Shown: positions 7,035 to 13,881 of the stretch, piece by piece | Layout of the letters: each line of letters opens with the position of its first letter | Numbering within the stretch: the stretch's first letter is position 1 | Assembly (NCBI GenBank): GCA_900550025.1 | Contig: URQP01000056.1 | Coordinates: forward strand, 1-16,690 | DNA length: 16,690 nt | DNA from: an uncultured Porphyromonadaceae bacterium | Lineage (GTDB): Bacteria; Bacteroidota; Bacteroidia; Bacteroidales; Muribaculaceae | Direction of reading: 5' to 3' | Notes under the pieces: model-generated | The model's input: only the letters and a program-made list of their open reading frames with translations | Told to the model about the DNA's origin: nothing | Databases searched by the model: none | Translations under genes and position numbers: made by a program

Positions 7035-7640
7035 ATGAGAGTGTTGAAAATACTTGAGAACAATATCAATGACAGGTTTATCGACATTGCGGTGAAAGCT
7101 CTTGCCGATGGAGAAATCATAATATATCCTACGGACACGCTGTATGCAATAGGATGCAACGCTTTGAATAATAGCGCAATCGGTAAGATTTGTAAAATCA
7201 AGGACATAAACCCTGACAAAACTAATTTGTCGATTATTTGTGACGGCATATCCATGGCGGCCGAATACGCAAAGTTCGACAACCATATGTTCAAAGTGCT
7301 TAAGAAAAATCTACCGGGGCCGTTCACCTTTATTTTCCCTGCTTCATCGTCTCTCCCAAAAGTGTTTAAAGGGCGTAAGACGGTAGGTGTACGTATTCCT
7401 GACAACAAGATTGCTGTCGAATTGGTCAGCCGCCTCGGCAATCCGGTGCTCTCTACGACAATCAAATATGAGGATGAGGATTATGCCGTCAATCCGGAAC
7501 TTATAGCGGAGGCATACGATGGAATCGTCCCATATATGATTGATGGAGGTGAAGGCGGACTTGAGCCTTCAACCGTTATTGACTGCACAGGCGGGGAGAT
7601 AGAAGTGCTGCGTGAAGGTAAGGGCGTGTTGCAATTGTGA
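7035..7640 (+). CDS. YciO/YrdC/Sua5-family protein (threonylcarbamoyl-AMP synthase-like)
   Basis: 201 aa, a single YrdC domain without the extra C-terminal Sua5 domain. The hallmark IIYPTDTLYAIGC (29-41) is followed by a basic KICKIKDINPDKTNLSII stretch, LPGPFTFI, VGVRIPDN, NPVLSTT and the C-terminal GGLEPSTVIDCTG. YrdC-type enzymes make threonylcarbamoyl-AMP for the t6A modification at position 37 of ANN-decoding tRNAs. The segment around 54-68 lacks the standard K-R-x(4-5)-P-L pattern of YrdC/Sua5 and looks more like YciO, whose cellular role is less certain. A separate TsaC/Sua5 enzyme probably exists elsewhere in the genome. The gene is 11 nt after the B3/B4 gene and ends 12 nt from the convergent helicase gene. 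Confidence 0.85.
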   Translation: MRVLKILENNINDRFIDIAVKALADGEIIIYPTDTLYAIGCNALNNSAIGKICKIKDINPDKTNLSIICDGISMAAEYAKFDNHMFKVLKKNLPGPFTFIFPASSSLPKVFKGRKTVGVRIPDNKIAVELVSRLGNPVLSTTIKYEDEDYAVNPELIAEAYDGIVPYMIDGGEGGLEPSTVIDCTGGEIEVLREGKGVLQL

Positions 7641-7652
7641 TTTTTTCTGTCG

Positions 7653-8969
7653 TTATGCAAATGTGATTTTCACACGTTTGTTTTTGATTTTTTCTCGGCG
7701 TATGGCTTCCATCACCTCATTTGCCTTGCCGGCAGGTATGGCAGCCAATGCATAATGGTCGGCTACGTCGATTTTCCCTATCTCTGTGGCTGTCAGTCCG
7801 CCTTTGGCGATGAGAAATCCTAAAATATCGCCTTTCGACAGTTTCTCTTTTTTCCCGGCAGAGAAAAACAATGTCTCGTGTGTTTTCTGCATTTGGGTAT
7901 TATTTGACTTTTCAAGGTTGACAGTTTCGTCGAATTTTATGTAATCGGGCATTTTTTCTTCCGGGCCGGTTATCACGTATATGTTTCCGGATGCCGATAC
8001 ACGTGCCGTGCGTCCGTTGCGGTGGGTGTATGTCTCGGCAGTTGCAGGGATATGGTAATGTATTATATGTTTCACTTCTGTAATGTCCAGTCCGCGGGAG
8101 CCGAGATCTGTGGTTACAAGTGTGGTTATTGTTCCATTGTTGAACATTGCGACGGCTTTTTCCCGCTCTATTTGTTCTAATCCGCCGTGATATATGCTGG
8201 CATGGAAGCCTTTGCTGTCCAAATACGCATATATGCGTTCTACGGATTCCCTATGGTTGGCAAACACGATGCTTTTTTCTCCTTTCAGGGTTGCGAGCAG
8301 ATGGCCTAATGCTTCAAGTTTGTCTTTTAGCTCTGATTTGACTTCTATGATTTTCAACCGCTTTTCTGTCGCATTGTTTTTTAGAAAATCGAATGTCGAA
8401 GCTGTTGATATGTCGATGAAATCAGGCGGAGTGGTCAATTTCGTGGCAGAAGTAAGCACTCTTCTTGAAATGTTCGGCATACGGCGTATGATTTTGCTCA
8501 TTTCTTCTTGGAAGCCTAATTCGAGCGACTTGTCGAATTCGTCGAGTACGAGAATCCTCACTGGGCGTAAATCGATGTCGCCGCGTGTCAGATGGTCGAG
8601 TAGCCGTCCCGGTGTGCTGACTATGATGTCAGGGGTGGCGCTCAGTGAATTTTTTTCGTCTTCAAAATTGTGGCCACCGTAGCAGCATGTCGTTTTATAT
8701 TCATATGCGATTGCCTGTATTACTTTATAAATCTGTATGGTCAGTTCTCTTGAAGGCGCAATCACTACAGACTGCACGCGGCTGCATGCCTCTTTCATAT
8801 TTTTAATAAGGTATATGGCGAAAGCTATTGTCTTGCCTGAGCCTGTCGGTGACAGTAGCATTATGTCTTGTTTACGGAATTCGTCGGCCATTGTCCGTTG
8901 CATCTGGTTCAGCGATTCTATTCCGAATTTCTCCTGTATCCTCTCTAATATATCCGATTCTTTCATCAT
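7653..8969 (-). CDS. DEAD-box ATP-dependent RNA helicase with DbpA-type C-terminal RNA-binding domain
   Basis: 438 aa from the ATG at 8969 (a second ATG follows directly). Core motifs: NQMQ (Q motif), SPTGSGKT (40-47), APSRELT, STPGRLL, VLDEFD (motif II as DEFD, 143-146), SAT (174-176), IVFANHR, TTDLGSRGLDI and HRNGRTAR. The final 75 residues (GDILGFLIAKGGLTATEIGKI onward, with VADHYALAAIP) match the DbpA RNA-binding domain, which in E. coli recognises a 23S rRNA hairpin during large-subunit assembly. A role in ribosome assembly is therefore likely; dbpA is not assigned because DbpA-domain helicases include several paralogues. The frame stays open upstream to 9020, but the TAnnTTTG promoter core lies in that extension, so the later ATG is preferred. 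Confidence 0.92.
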   Translation of the reverse strand: MMKESDILERIQEKFGIESLNQMQRTMADEFRKQDIMLLSPTGSGKTIAFAIYLIKNMKEACSRVQSVVIAPSRELTIQIYKVIQAIAYEYKTTCCYGGHNFEDEKNSLSATPDIIVSTPGRLLDHLTRGDIDLRPVRILVLDEFDKSLELGFQEEMSKIIRRMPNISRRVLTSATKLTTPPDFIDISTASTFDFLKNNATEKRLKIIEVKSELKDKLEALGHLLATLKGEKSIVFANHRESVERIYAYLDSKGFHASIYHGGLEQIEREKAVAMFNNGTITTLVTTDLGSRGLDITEVKHIIHYHIPATAETYTHRNGRTARVSASGNIYVITGPEEKMPDYIKFDETVNLEKSNNTQMQKTHETLFFSAGKKEKLSKGDILGFLIAKGGLTATEIGKIDVADHYALAAIPAGKANEVMEAIRREKIKNKRVKITFA

Positions 8970-8986
8970 ATAGGTGTAATTTGCCA

Positions 8987-8994
8987 CAAAGATA
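8987..8994 (-). promoter_or_regulatory. Candidate -7 box of the DEAD-box helicase gene
   Basis: Minus-strand TATCTTTG fits TAnnTTTG and sits 17 bp before the chosen ATG, giving a leader of roughly 11 nt. The expected TTTG -33 box is not clear; TTGG lies 22 bp upstream. The surrounding 14 bases are identical, inverted, to those at the wecA-like promoter. Confidence 0.5.
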
Positions 8995-9060
8995 ATGCAA
9001 ATCGAGAGCATAATCACCAAGCTCGCTTGTGTGTTATGCCGAGATGCAGCTTATCTTATG

Positions 9061-9068
9061 CAAAGATA
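9061..9068 (-). promoter_or_regulatory. Possible second, distal -7 box for the helicase gene
   Basis: A second minus-strand TATCTTTG occurs 74 bp further upstream, in TGCAAAGATACGCAAACC as read on the plus strand. It would give a leader of about 85 nt. No TTTG is seen at the right spacing, so it may be a chance match or an alternative start. Confidence 0.25.
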
Positions 9069-9146
9069 CGCAAACCTTTAGAATGAGAAAATTGTTGAAT
9101 AATGCTTTTTATACTGGTAAGAGTGGCTTTTTGTGAAAATAAATGT

Positions 9147-9154
9147 TATCTTTG
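9147..9154 (+). promoter_or_regulatory. Candidate -7 box of the wecA-like/rmlACDB operon
   Basis: TATCTTTG fits TAnnTTTG, with the predicted start near 9161 and a leader of about 15 nt to the ATG at 9176. A TTTG occurs only 13 bp upstream, shorter than usual. This is the only promoter I can see for the whole five-gene operon. Confidence 0.5.
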
Positions 9155-9175
9155 TGGCATAATGAAAAGAATGTT

Positions 9176-10288
9176 ATGATGCAGGAAGGCTTGACTGTTG
9201 CTATAGCCGTTGCTGTTATTAGTATAGTGTTTACGGCATGGTTTATACCAAAAATACTCATAGTTTCTTTTAAAAAAAGGCTTTTCGATTTCGCAGATGA
9301 GCGGAAAGTGCATACGGGAATAGTGCCGAGGTTGGGAGGCGTGGCGTTTGTGCCTTCCATTATAATATCGTTGTCGTTTGCCATAGGGTTGTGTGCATTG
9401 GTCAATGGTGGCGGCACTCATTTGCGCTATTTCAACGTATTGCAGGTCACGTTCGGGATGTGTGCTTTGTTGCTGCTTTATTTTGAGGGAATTATGGACG
9501 ATCTTGTCGGTCTTGGCTACAAGATAAAGTTTGTGTTTCAGAATGTGGCTGCGGCTCTTGTCGTGGTCTCTGGCGTGTGGCTGAACGATTTGCACGGTCT
9601 GTTTGGCGTTTATGAGTTGTCGCCCTATGTAGGGATGCCGTTAACCCTGCTGGTCATGGTTTATCTGATTAATGCAATTAACCTTATTGACGGGATAGAC
9701 GGATTGGCGTCGGGCTTGAGCATTGTCGCCTCATTCTTTTTCGGGGTGATGTTCCTGTATGTGGGTTTATGGGGATGTGCGGCCCTTGCTTTTGCCATTT
9801 TTGGTACGCTCTGTCCGTTTTTCTATTATAATGTTTTTGGTAATGCCGACCGTTGCAGGAAAATATTTATGGGCGATACCGGGTCGCAGTGCATAGGTCT
9901 GCTTTTGGGGTATTGCGCGATACGGCTTTCAATGAAAGAGCCTTTGATGGAGCATAATATCGAGGGGTCTATTATAGTGGCTTTCTCTACGTTGCTGGTG
10001 CCGGCTTTTGACGTCATACGTGTGATGATTCACAGGGCGAGGGCGGGAAGAAGCATGTTCCGTCCGGACAAAAGCCATGTGCATCATAAATTGTTGGCTT
10101 TGGGCATACCGCATAAAGCGGCAATGACTATTATACTTGTGATTGCCATGCTTTTCGTTGTGCTTAACTTGATATTATTGCCTTATATGAATATCAATAT
10201 CATATTATTGATTGATATTGTTATATGGTCGGGATTGAATATGGTTCTGTCCGCTATGATTAAAAAGAAAAAAACGGATATTCAATGA
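9176..10288 (+). CDS. WecA/TagO/MraY-family undecaprenyl-phosphate sugar-1-phosphate transferase
   Basis: 370 aa from the first of two adjacent ATGs (9176, 9179). It is an integral membrane protein with about ten or eleven hydrophobic segments, first at about 7-28. Family residues: PRLGGVAF (51-58), [13 protein letters not shown] with Asp108-Asp109, [11 protein letters not shown] with Asp172 and Asp175, FMGDTGS with Asp234 for magnesium and catalysis, and the HVHH motif at 301-304 typical of WecA/TagO rather than MraY. It transfers a sugar-1-phosphate, most often GlcNAc-1-phosphate, from a UDP-sugar to undecaprenyl phosphate, starting a lipid-linked surface glycan. It overlaps rmlA by 4 bp and leads the dTDP-rhamnose genes, suggesting that the glycan it starts contains rhamnose. 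An ATG at 9143 in the same frame is rejected because it precedes the promoter core. Confidence 0.9.
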   Translation: MMQEGLTVAIAVAVISIVFTAWFIPKILIVSFKKRLFDFADERKVHTGIVPRLGGVAFVPSIIISLSFAIGLCALVNGGGTHLRYFNVLQVTFGMCALLLLYFEGIMDDLVGLGYKIKFVFQNVAAALVVVSGVWLNDLHGLFGVYELSPYVGMPLTLLVMVYLINAINLIDGIDGLASGLSIVASFFFGVMFLYVGLWGCAALAFAIFGTLCPFFYYNVFGNADRCRKIFMGDTGSQCIGLLLGYCAIRLSMKEPLMEHNIEGSIIVAFSTLLVPAFDVIRVMIHRARAGRSMFRPDKSHVHHKLLALGIPHKAAMTIILVIAMLFVVLNLILLPYMNINIILLIDIVIWSGLNMVLSAMIKKKKTDIQ

Positions 10289-11163
10289 AAGGTATCGTAC
10301 TTGCGGGTGGGTCGGGGACTCGGTTGTATCCTATTACGAAGGGTGTTAGCAAGCAGTTGCTGCCTATTTTCGATAAGCCGATGGTATACTATCCGATATC
10401 CATCCTTATGCTTGCCGGTATACGTGAGATTTTAATAATCTCTACTCCTCAGGATATTTCTGGCTTTAAACGCCTGCTTGGCGACGGCAGCGATTTCGGT
10501 GTGCGTTTTGAATATGCTGTACAGCCGTCGCCTGACGGACTTGCGCAAGCATTTATCATAGGCGCTGATTTTATTGGCGGAGATTCTGTTTGCCTTGTGC
10601 TTGGCGACAACATTTTCCATGGGACAGGATTGACAGATTTGCTGGAAAAAGCGGTCTATGCCGTTGAAAAAGAAAACAAGGCTTCTGTGTTTGGATATTG
10701 GGTCAGTGATCCGGAACGGTATGGTGTCGTAAGTTTTGATGAGACGGGCAATGCTACCGGTATAGAGGAAAAGCCTGTTAATCCGAAATCCAATTATGCC
10801 GTTGTCGGTTTGTATTTTTATCCTAACAAGGTGGTAGATGTCGCGCGTGGCATAAAGCCGTCGGCACGTGGTGAGCTGGAAATAACCTCTGTAAATCAGT
10901 ATTTCCTTGAGAAAGGCGAATTGCAAGTACAGCTCTTTGGACGTGGGTTTGCATGGCTTGACACCGGGACGCATGATTCTTTGAGCGAGGCCAGTACTTT
11001 TATCGAAGTGATAGAAAAACGTCAAGGGTTGAAAGTGGCTTGTCTTGAAGGTATCGCTTACGAGAAAGGATGGATTGATGCGGTGAAAATTAGAGAATTG
11101 GCATTGCCGATGGCGAAAAATCAATATGGCCAGTATTTATTGAAATTAATAGGTGAAAAATGA
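10285..11163 (+). CDS. rmlA: Glucose-1-phosphate thymidylyltransferase RmlA
   Basis: 292 aa, normal length. It joins glucose-1-phosphate and dTTP to give dTDP-glucose, the first step to dTDP-L-rhamnose. Motifs: nucleotide-binding [13 protein letters not shown] (6-18) with downstream [20 protein letters not shown], metal-binding [14 protein letters not shown] and the late [12 protein letters not shown]. It starts with an ATGA overlap with the upstream transferase gene and overlaps rmlC by 4 bp in the same way, so translation is probably coupled along the operon. The pathway end product normally inhibits this enzyme allosterically. All key motifs are intact. Confidence 0.97.
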   Translation: MKGIVLAGGSGTRLYPITKGVSKQLLPIFDKPMVYYPISILMLAGIREILIISTPQDISGFKRLLGDGSDFGVRFEYAVQPSPDGLAQAFIIGADFIGGDSVCLVLGDNIFHGTGLTDLLEKAVYAVEKENKASVFGYWVSDPERYGVVSFDETGNATGIEEKPVNPKSNYAVVGLYFYPNKVVDVARGIKPSARGELEITSVNQYFLEKGELQVQLFGRGFAWLDTGTHDSLSEASTFIEVIEKRQGLKVACLEGIAYEKGWIDAVKIRELALPMAKNQYGQYLLKLIGEK

Positions 11164-11729
11164 AAATAATTAATACGGATATTCCCGGAGTCGTGGTTAT
11201 CGAACCGAAGATTTTTACCGACCAAAGGGGATATTTTTTCGAATCTTTTTCGCAACGGCAGTTTGCAGAAAAGGTTTGCGATACAGTCTTTGTGCAGGAT
11301 AATGAAAGCCGGTCGTCGTACGGTGTGGTGCGAGGGCTGCATTTTCAGAAAATGCCGTATTCGCAAAGCAAGTTGGTGAGAGTTATCCGTGGGGCGGTGC
11401 TTGACGTAGCTGTCGATATACGGCGTGGGTCGCCTACTTTCGGTAACTATGTGGCTGTTGAACTTACTGAAGAAAATCATAGGCAGTTGTTTGTCCCGAG
11501 AGGATTCGCTCATGGATTCTCTGTGTTGAGCGATGTTGCCGTATTCCAGTATAAATGCGATAATTATTATGCGCCTGAAGCGGAAGGCGCAATAGCTTGG
11601 GATGATCCTGCTTTGGGAATTGATTGGCGTATACCTGCGGGAAAAATAGTTCTTTCTGCAAAAGACAGTTCCCATCCAAGGCTTGCGGATAGCGATGAGT
11701 TGTTTGACTATTATGAAAATCTTTATTGA
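11160..11729 (+). CDS. rmlC: dTDP-4-dehydrorhamnose 3,5-epimerase RmlC
   Basis: 189 aa, a cupin-fold enzyme of usual size. It epimerises C3 and C5 of dTDP-4-keto-6-deoxyglucose, the third step in dTDP-rhamnose synthesis. Visible elements: [12 protein letters not shown] near the N-terminus; VVRGLHFQ with Arg58 and catalytic His61; Lys71; [10 protein letters not shown] with His118; and Tyr131 in the FQYKCDNYY strand. The segment [10 protein letters not shown] (146-155) is also typical of the family. It overlaps rmlA by 4 bp, and rmlD starts 2 nt after its stop. Confidence 0.97.
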   Translation: MKIINTDIPGVVVIEPKIFTDQRGYFFESFSQRQFAEKVCDTVFVQDNESRSSYGVVRGLHFQKMPYSQSKLVRVIRGAVLDVAVDIRRGSPTFGNYVAVELTEENHRQLFVPRGFAHGFSVLSDVAVFQYKCDNYYAPEAEGAIAWDDPALGIDWRIPAGKIVLSAKDSSHPRLADSDELFDYYENLY

Positions 11730-11731
11730 CT

Positions 11732-12589
11732 ATGAAAGTGTTGGTCACAGGGGCTAACGGCCAGTTGGGGACGGAGATGCGCAATGTGTCGTGTGTGAGC
11801 CATGATGATTATCTGTTTACCGATGTGGATGAGCTCGATATAACCGACGCTGATGCTGTGATGCGGTATGTGCGCGCTAATGATGTCGATGTCGTCGTTA
11901 ATTGTGCGGCCTATACAAATGTCGACAAGGCTGAGGATGATTATGCTGCCGCTGATTTGATTAACAATAAGGCGGTAAGTAATCTTGCAATGGCCTGTAA
12001 GGCTGTAGGCGCTACTTTGATACATATATCTACGGATTATGTGTTCAAGGGCGATAATAATGTGCCGTGCCGCGAAGATTGGCCGACTGACCCGCTTGGA
12101 GTGTATGGCGTTACGAAATTGGCCGGGGAGGAAGCCGTGATAAGGACAGGTTGTAAGTATCTGATATTCCGCACAGCATGGTTGTATTCTCCATACGGAA
12201 ATAACTTTGTCAAGACAATGCGCCGGCTCACTTCCGAGAAGGATGCTTTAAAGGTGGTATTCGACCAAGTCGGCACTCCTACGTATGCGGCAGATCTTGC
12301 ATCCGTGATTTATCGTATCATAGATGGCGGAATGCTTGACCGTACAGGGATATATCATTTTAGTAATGAAGGGGTATGCTCGTGGTATGATTTCGCAAAG
12401 GAAATTTGTGAATTGTCGGGAAACGAGTGTGATATACAACCGTGTCATAGCGATGAATTCCCGAGCAAGGTGAAGCGTCCGCATTTTTCCGTATTGGATA
12501 AAACAAAGTTGAAGGATATTTTCGGCTTTTCTGTCCCTTATTGGAAAGACAGCCTGAAGGTGTGTATAGGAATATTAAACAATCAGTGA
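11732..12589 (+). CDS. rmlD: dTDP-4-dehydrorhamnose reductase RmlD
   Basis: 285 aa, a short-chain dehydrogenase/reductase-type enzyme making dTDP-L-rhamnose in the last pathway step. N-terminal Rossmann motif VTGANGQLG (5-13), NCAAYTNVDKAE (57-68), HISTDYVF with Thr101, and the catalytic pair Tyr125 and Lys129 in YGVTK. RTAWLYSPYGNNFV and the C-terminal RPHFSVLDKTKL are typical of RmlD. The ATG at 11732 is used; a TTG two codons earlier is possible but overlaps the rmlC stop. rmlB begins 1 nt after the stop. Confidence 0.96.
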   Translation: MKVLVTGANGQLGTEMRNVSCVSHDDYLFTDVDELDITDADAVMRYVRANDVDVVVNCAAYTNVDKAEDDYAAADLINNKAVSNLAMACKAVGATLIHISTDYVFKGDNNVPCREDWPTDPLGVYGVTKLAGEEAVIRTGCKYLIFRTAWLYSPYGNNFVKTMRRLTSEKDALKVVFDQVGTPTYAADLASVIYRIIDGGMLDRTGIYHFSNEGVCSWYDFAKEICELSGNECDIQPCHSDEFPSKVKRPHFSVLDKTKLKDIFGFSVPYWKDSLKVCIGILNNQ

Positions 12590-12590
12590 A

Positions 12591-13667
12591 ATGGGTGATT
12601 TTAAAAGGAATATAATGATAACAGGTGGCGCCGGGTTTATCGGTAGCCATGTAGTACGTCTTTTTGTCAATAAATATCCGGAGTACAGGATCGTTAATCT
12701 TGACAAATTGACGTATGCCGGGAATCTGGCCAATTTGAAGGATGTGGAAAATAATCCTAATTATGTTTTTGAAAAGGCTGATATCTGCGATTTTGAGAAA
12801 ATGATGGAGATAATGCGTAAATATGATATTGACGGAATAATCCATCTTGCAGCAGAAAGCCATGTGGACCGTTCCATAAAGGACCCGTTTACGTTTGCCC
12901 ATACAAATGTCATGGGAACCCTGTCGCTTTTGCAGGCAGCAAAAGTATGCTGGGAGGAATCTGTTAGCGGTTATGAAGGGAAAAGGTTCTATCATATATC
13001 TACGGATGAGGTTTATGGTGCATTGGATTTCGATGGTACATTGTTTACAGAGGGCACCCGTTATCAGCCGCATTCTCCTTATAGCGCCTCAAAGGCGAGC
13101 AGCGACCATTTTGTGAGAGCCTATCACGACACCTACGGCATGCCGACCGTAGTTACAAATTGCTCGAATAATTATGGGCCGTATCAATTCCCTGAAAAAT
13201 TGATACCATTGTTCATTAATAACATACGGCATAAGAAGCCGCTACCGGTTTATGGCAAGGGCGAGAATGTGCGTGATTGGCTTTATGTCGAGGACCATGC
13301 AAGGGCAATCGATTTGATATTCCATAAAGGGAAGGTGGCTGATACCTATAATATAGGCGGATTTAATGAGTGGCGCAACATTGATTTGGTGAAAGTGATA
13401 ATACGCACTGTCGACCGTCTGCTTGGCAATCCTGAAGGCACGAGCGAATCTCTGATTACCTATGTGGCCGACCGTAAGGGACATGACTTGCGCTATGCCA
13501 TAGATTCGTCGAAATTGAAGCGGGAACTCGGATGGGAGCCAAGTCTGCAATTCGAGGAGGGTATAGAGAAAACGGTGCGTTGGTATCTTGACAATCAGGA
13601 ATGGATGGATAATGTGACATCTGGCGATTACCAGCGTTACTACGATGATATGTACAAGAACCGTTAG
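12591..13667 (+). CDS. rmlB: dTDP-glucose 4,6-dehydratase RmlB
   Basis: 358 aa, NAD-dependent extended SDR enzyme that converts dTDP-glucose to dTDP-4-keto-6-deoxyglucose, the second pathway step. Motifs: ITGGAGFIGSH (10-20), HLAAESHVDRSI (85-96), STDEVYG with Thr138, Asp139 and Glu140, catalytic Tyr164 and Lys168 in YSASK, NNYGPYQFPEKLIPLF and GENVRDWL. Compared with the Bacteroides form I recall, the loop after STDEVYGAL lacks an insertion of some 25-30 residues. It is the last gene of the rhamnose cluster, starting 1 nt after rmlD and followed by 214 bp of non-coding DNA. A start at M9 is possible but would remove the spacing seen in homologues. Confidence 0.97.
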   Translation: MGDFKRNIMITGGAGFIGSHVVRLFVNKYPEYRIVNLDKLTYAGNLANLKDVENNPNYVFEKADICDFEKMMEIMRKYDIDGIIHLAAESHVDRSIKDPFTFAHTNVMGTLSLLQAAKVCWEESVSGYEGKRFYHISTDEVYGALDFDGTLFTEGTRYQPHSPYSASKASSDHFVRAYHDTYGMPTVVTNCSNNYGPYQFPEKLIPLFINNIRHKKPLPVYGKGENVRDWLYVEDHARAIDLIFHKGKVADTYNIGGFNEWRNIDLVKVIIRTVDRLLGNPEGTSESLITYVADRKGHDLRYAIDSSKLKRELGWEPSLQFEEGIEKTVRWYLDNQEWMDNVTSGDYQRYYDDMYKNR

Positions 13668-13706
13668 TGTTACCATATCGTTTGCTTTCAGTGGAATAAT
13701 CGGCTA

Positions 13707-13723
13707 CTATCAATGTTTGATAG
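13707..13723 (+). terminator. Weak hairpin after rmlB, possible terminator
   Basis: CTATCAA (13707-13713) and TTGATAG (13717-13723) form a 7-bp stem with a 3-nt loop, 39 nt after the rmlB stop. The next T-run (13743-13749) is about 20 nt away rather than adjacent, so this is not a standard intrinsic terminator. It is the only candidate I see at the end of the rml operon. Confidence 0.25.
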
Positions 13724-13746
13724 GCTATTAAAAGGAGGGATATTTT

Positions 13747-13777
13747 TTTGCTTTTATGATAATAATGTGTAATTTCG
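13747..13777 (+). promoter_or_regulatory. Promoter of the pyruvate:ferredoxin oxidoreductase gene
   Basis: TTTG at 13747-13750 and TAATTTCG at 13770-13777 are separated by 19 bp, matching the Bacteroidetes -33/-7 layout with one mismatch in the -7 box (TTCG for TTTG). The start would be near 13784, leaving a leader of about 98 nt, long for this window. Confidence 0.6.
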
Positions 13778-13859
13778 CAGCGTTAAAAGCATTAAGTGTT
13801 TTTCCTGTATGTTGTTGGATAAAATAGCATTGTTTCAGGTTGAATCTTTAGAATAAATT

Positions 13860-13873
13860 ATCAATTAATTGAT
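13860..13873. repeat. Perfect 14-bp palindrome in the oxidoreductase leader
   Basis: ATCAATTAATTGAT is fully self-complementary and ends 8 nt before the ATG at 13882. It could be an operator for a dimeric regulator or, in RNA, a short 5-bp hairpin with a TTAA loop near the ribosome-binding region. Its A/T-richness makes chance occurrence possible. Confidence 0.5.
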
Positions 13874-13881
13874 TAACAAAT

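Noticed and set aside
8970..9020. N-terminal extension of the DEAD-box helicase
   Set aside because: The 17 extra residues are encoded by the promoter region with its TAnnTTTG box and do not resemble helicase N-termini.
9143..9175. ATG 9143 as start of the sugar-1-phosphate transferase
   Set aside because: It precedes the TATCTTTG box at 9147-9154, so it would not be in the transcript; the ATG pair at 9176/9179 sits right before the first membrane segment.
12360..13073. 237-codon minus-strand open frame across rmlD/rmlB
   Set aside because: Antisense to two well-conserved enzymes; no domain-like sequence.
13668..13881. Possible small gene or small RNA between rmlB and the oxidoreductase
   Set aside because: No open frame with credible coding character and no stable structured RNA was seen; promoter, leader, weak hairpin and palindrome account for the gap.
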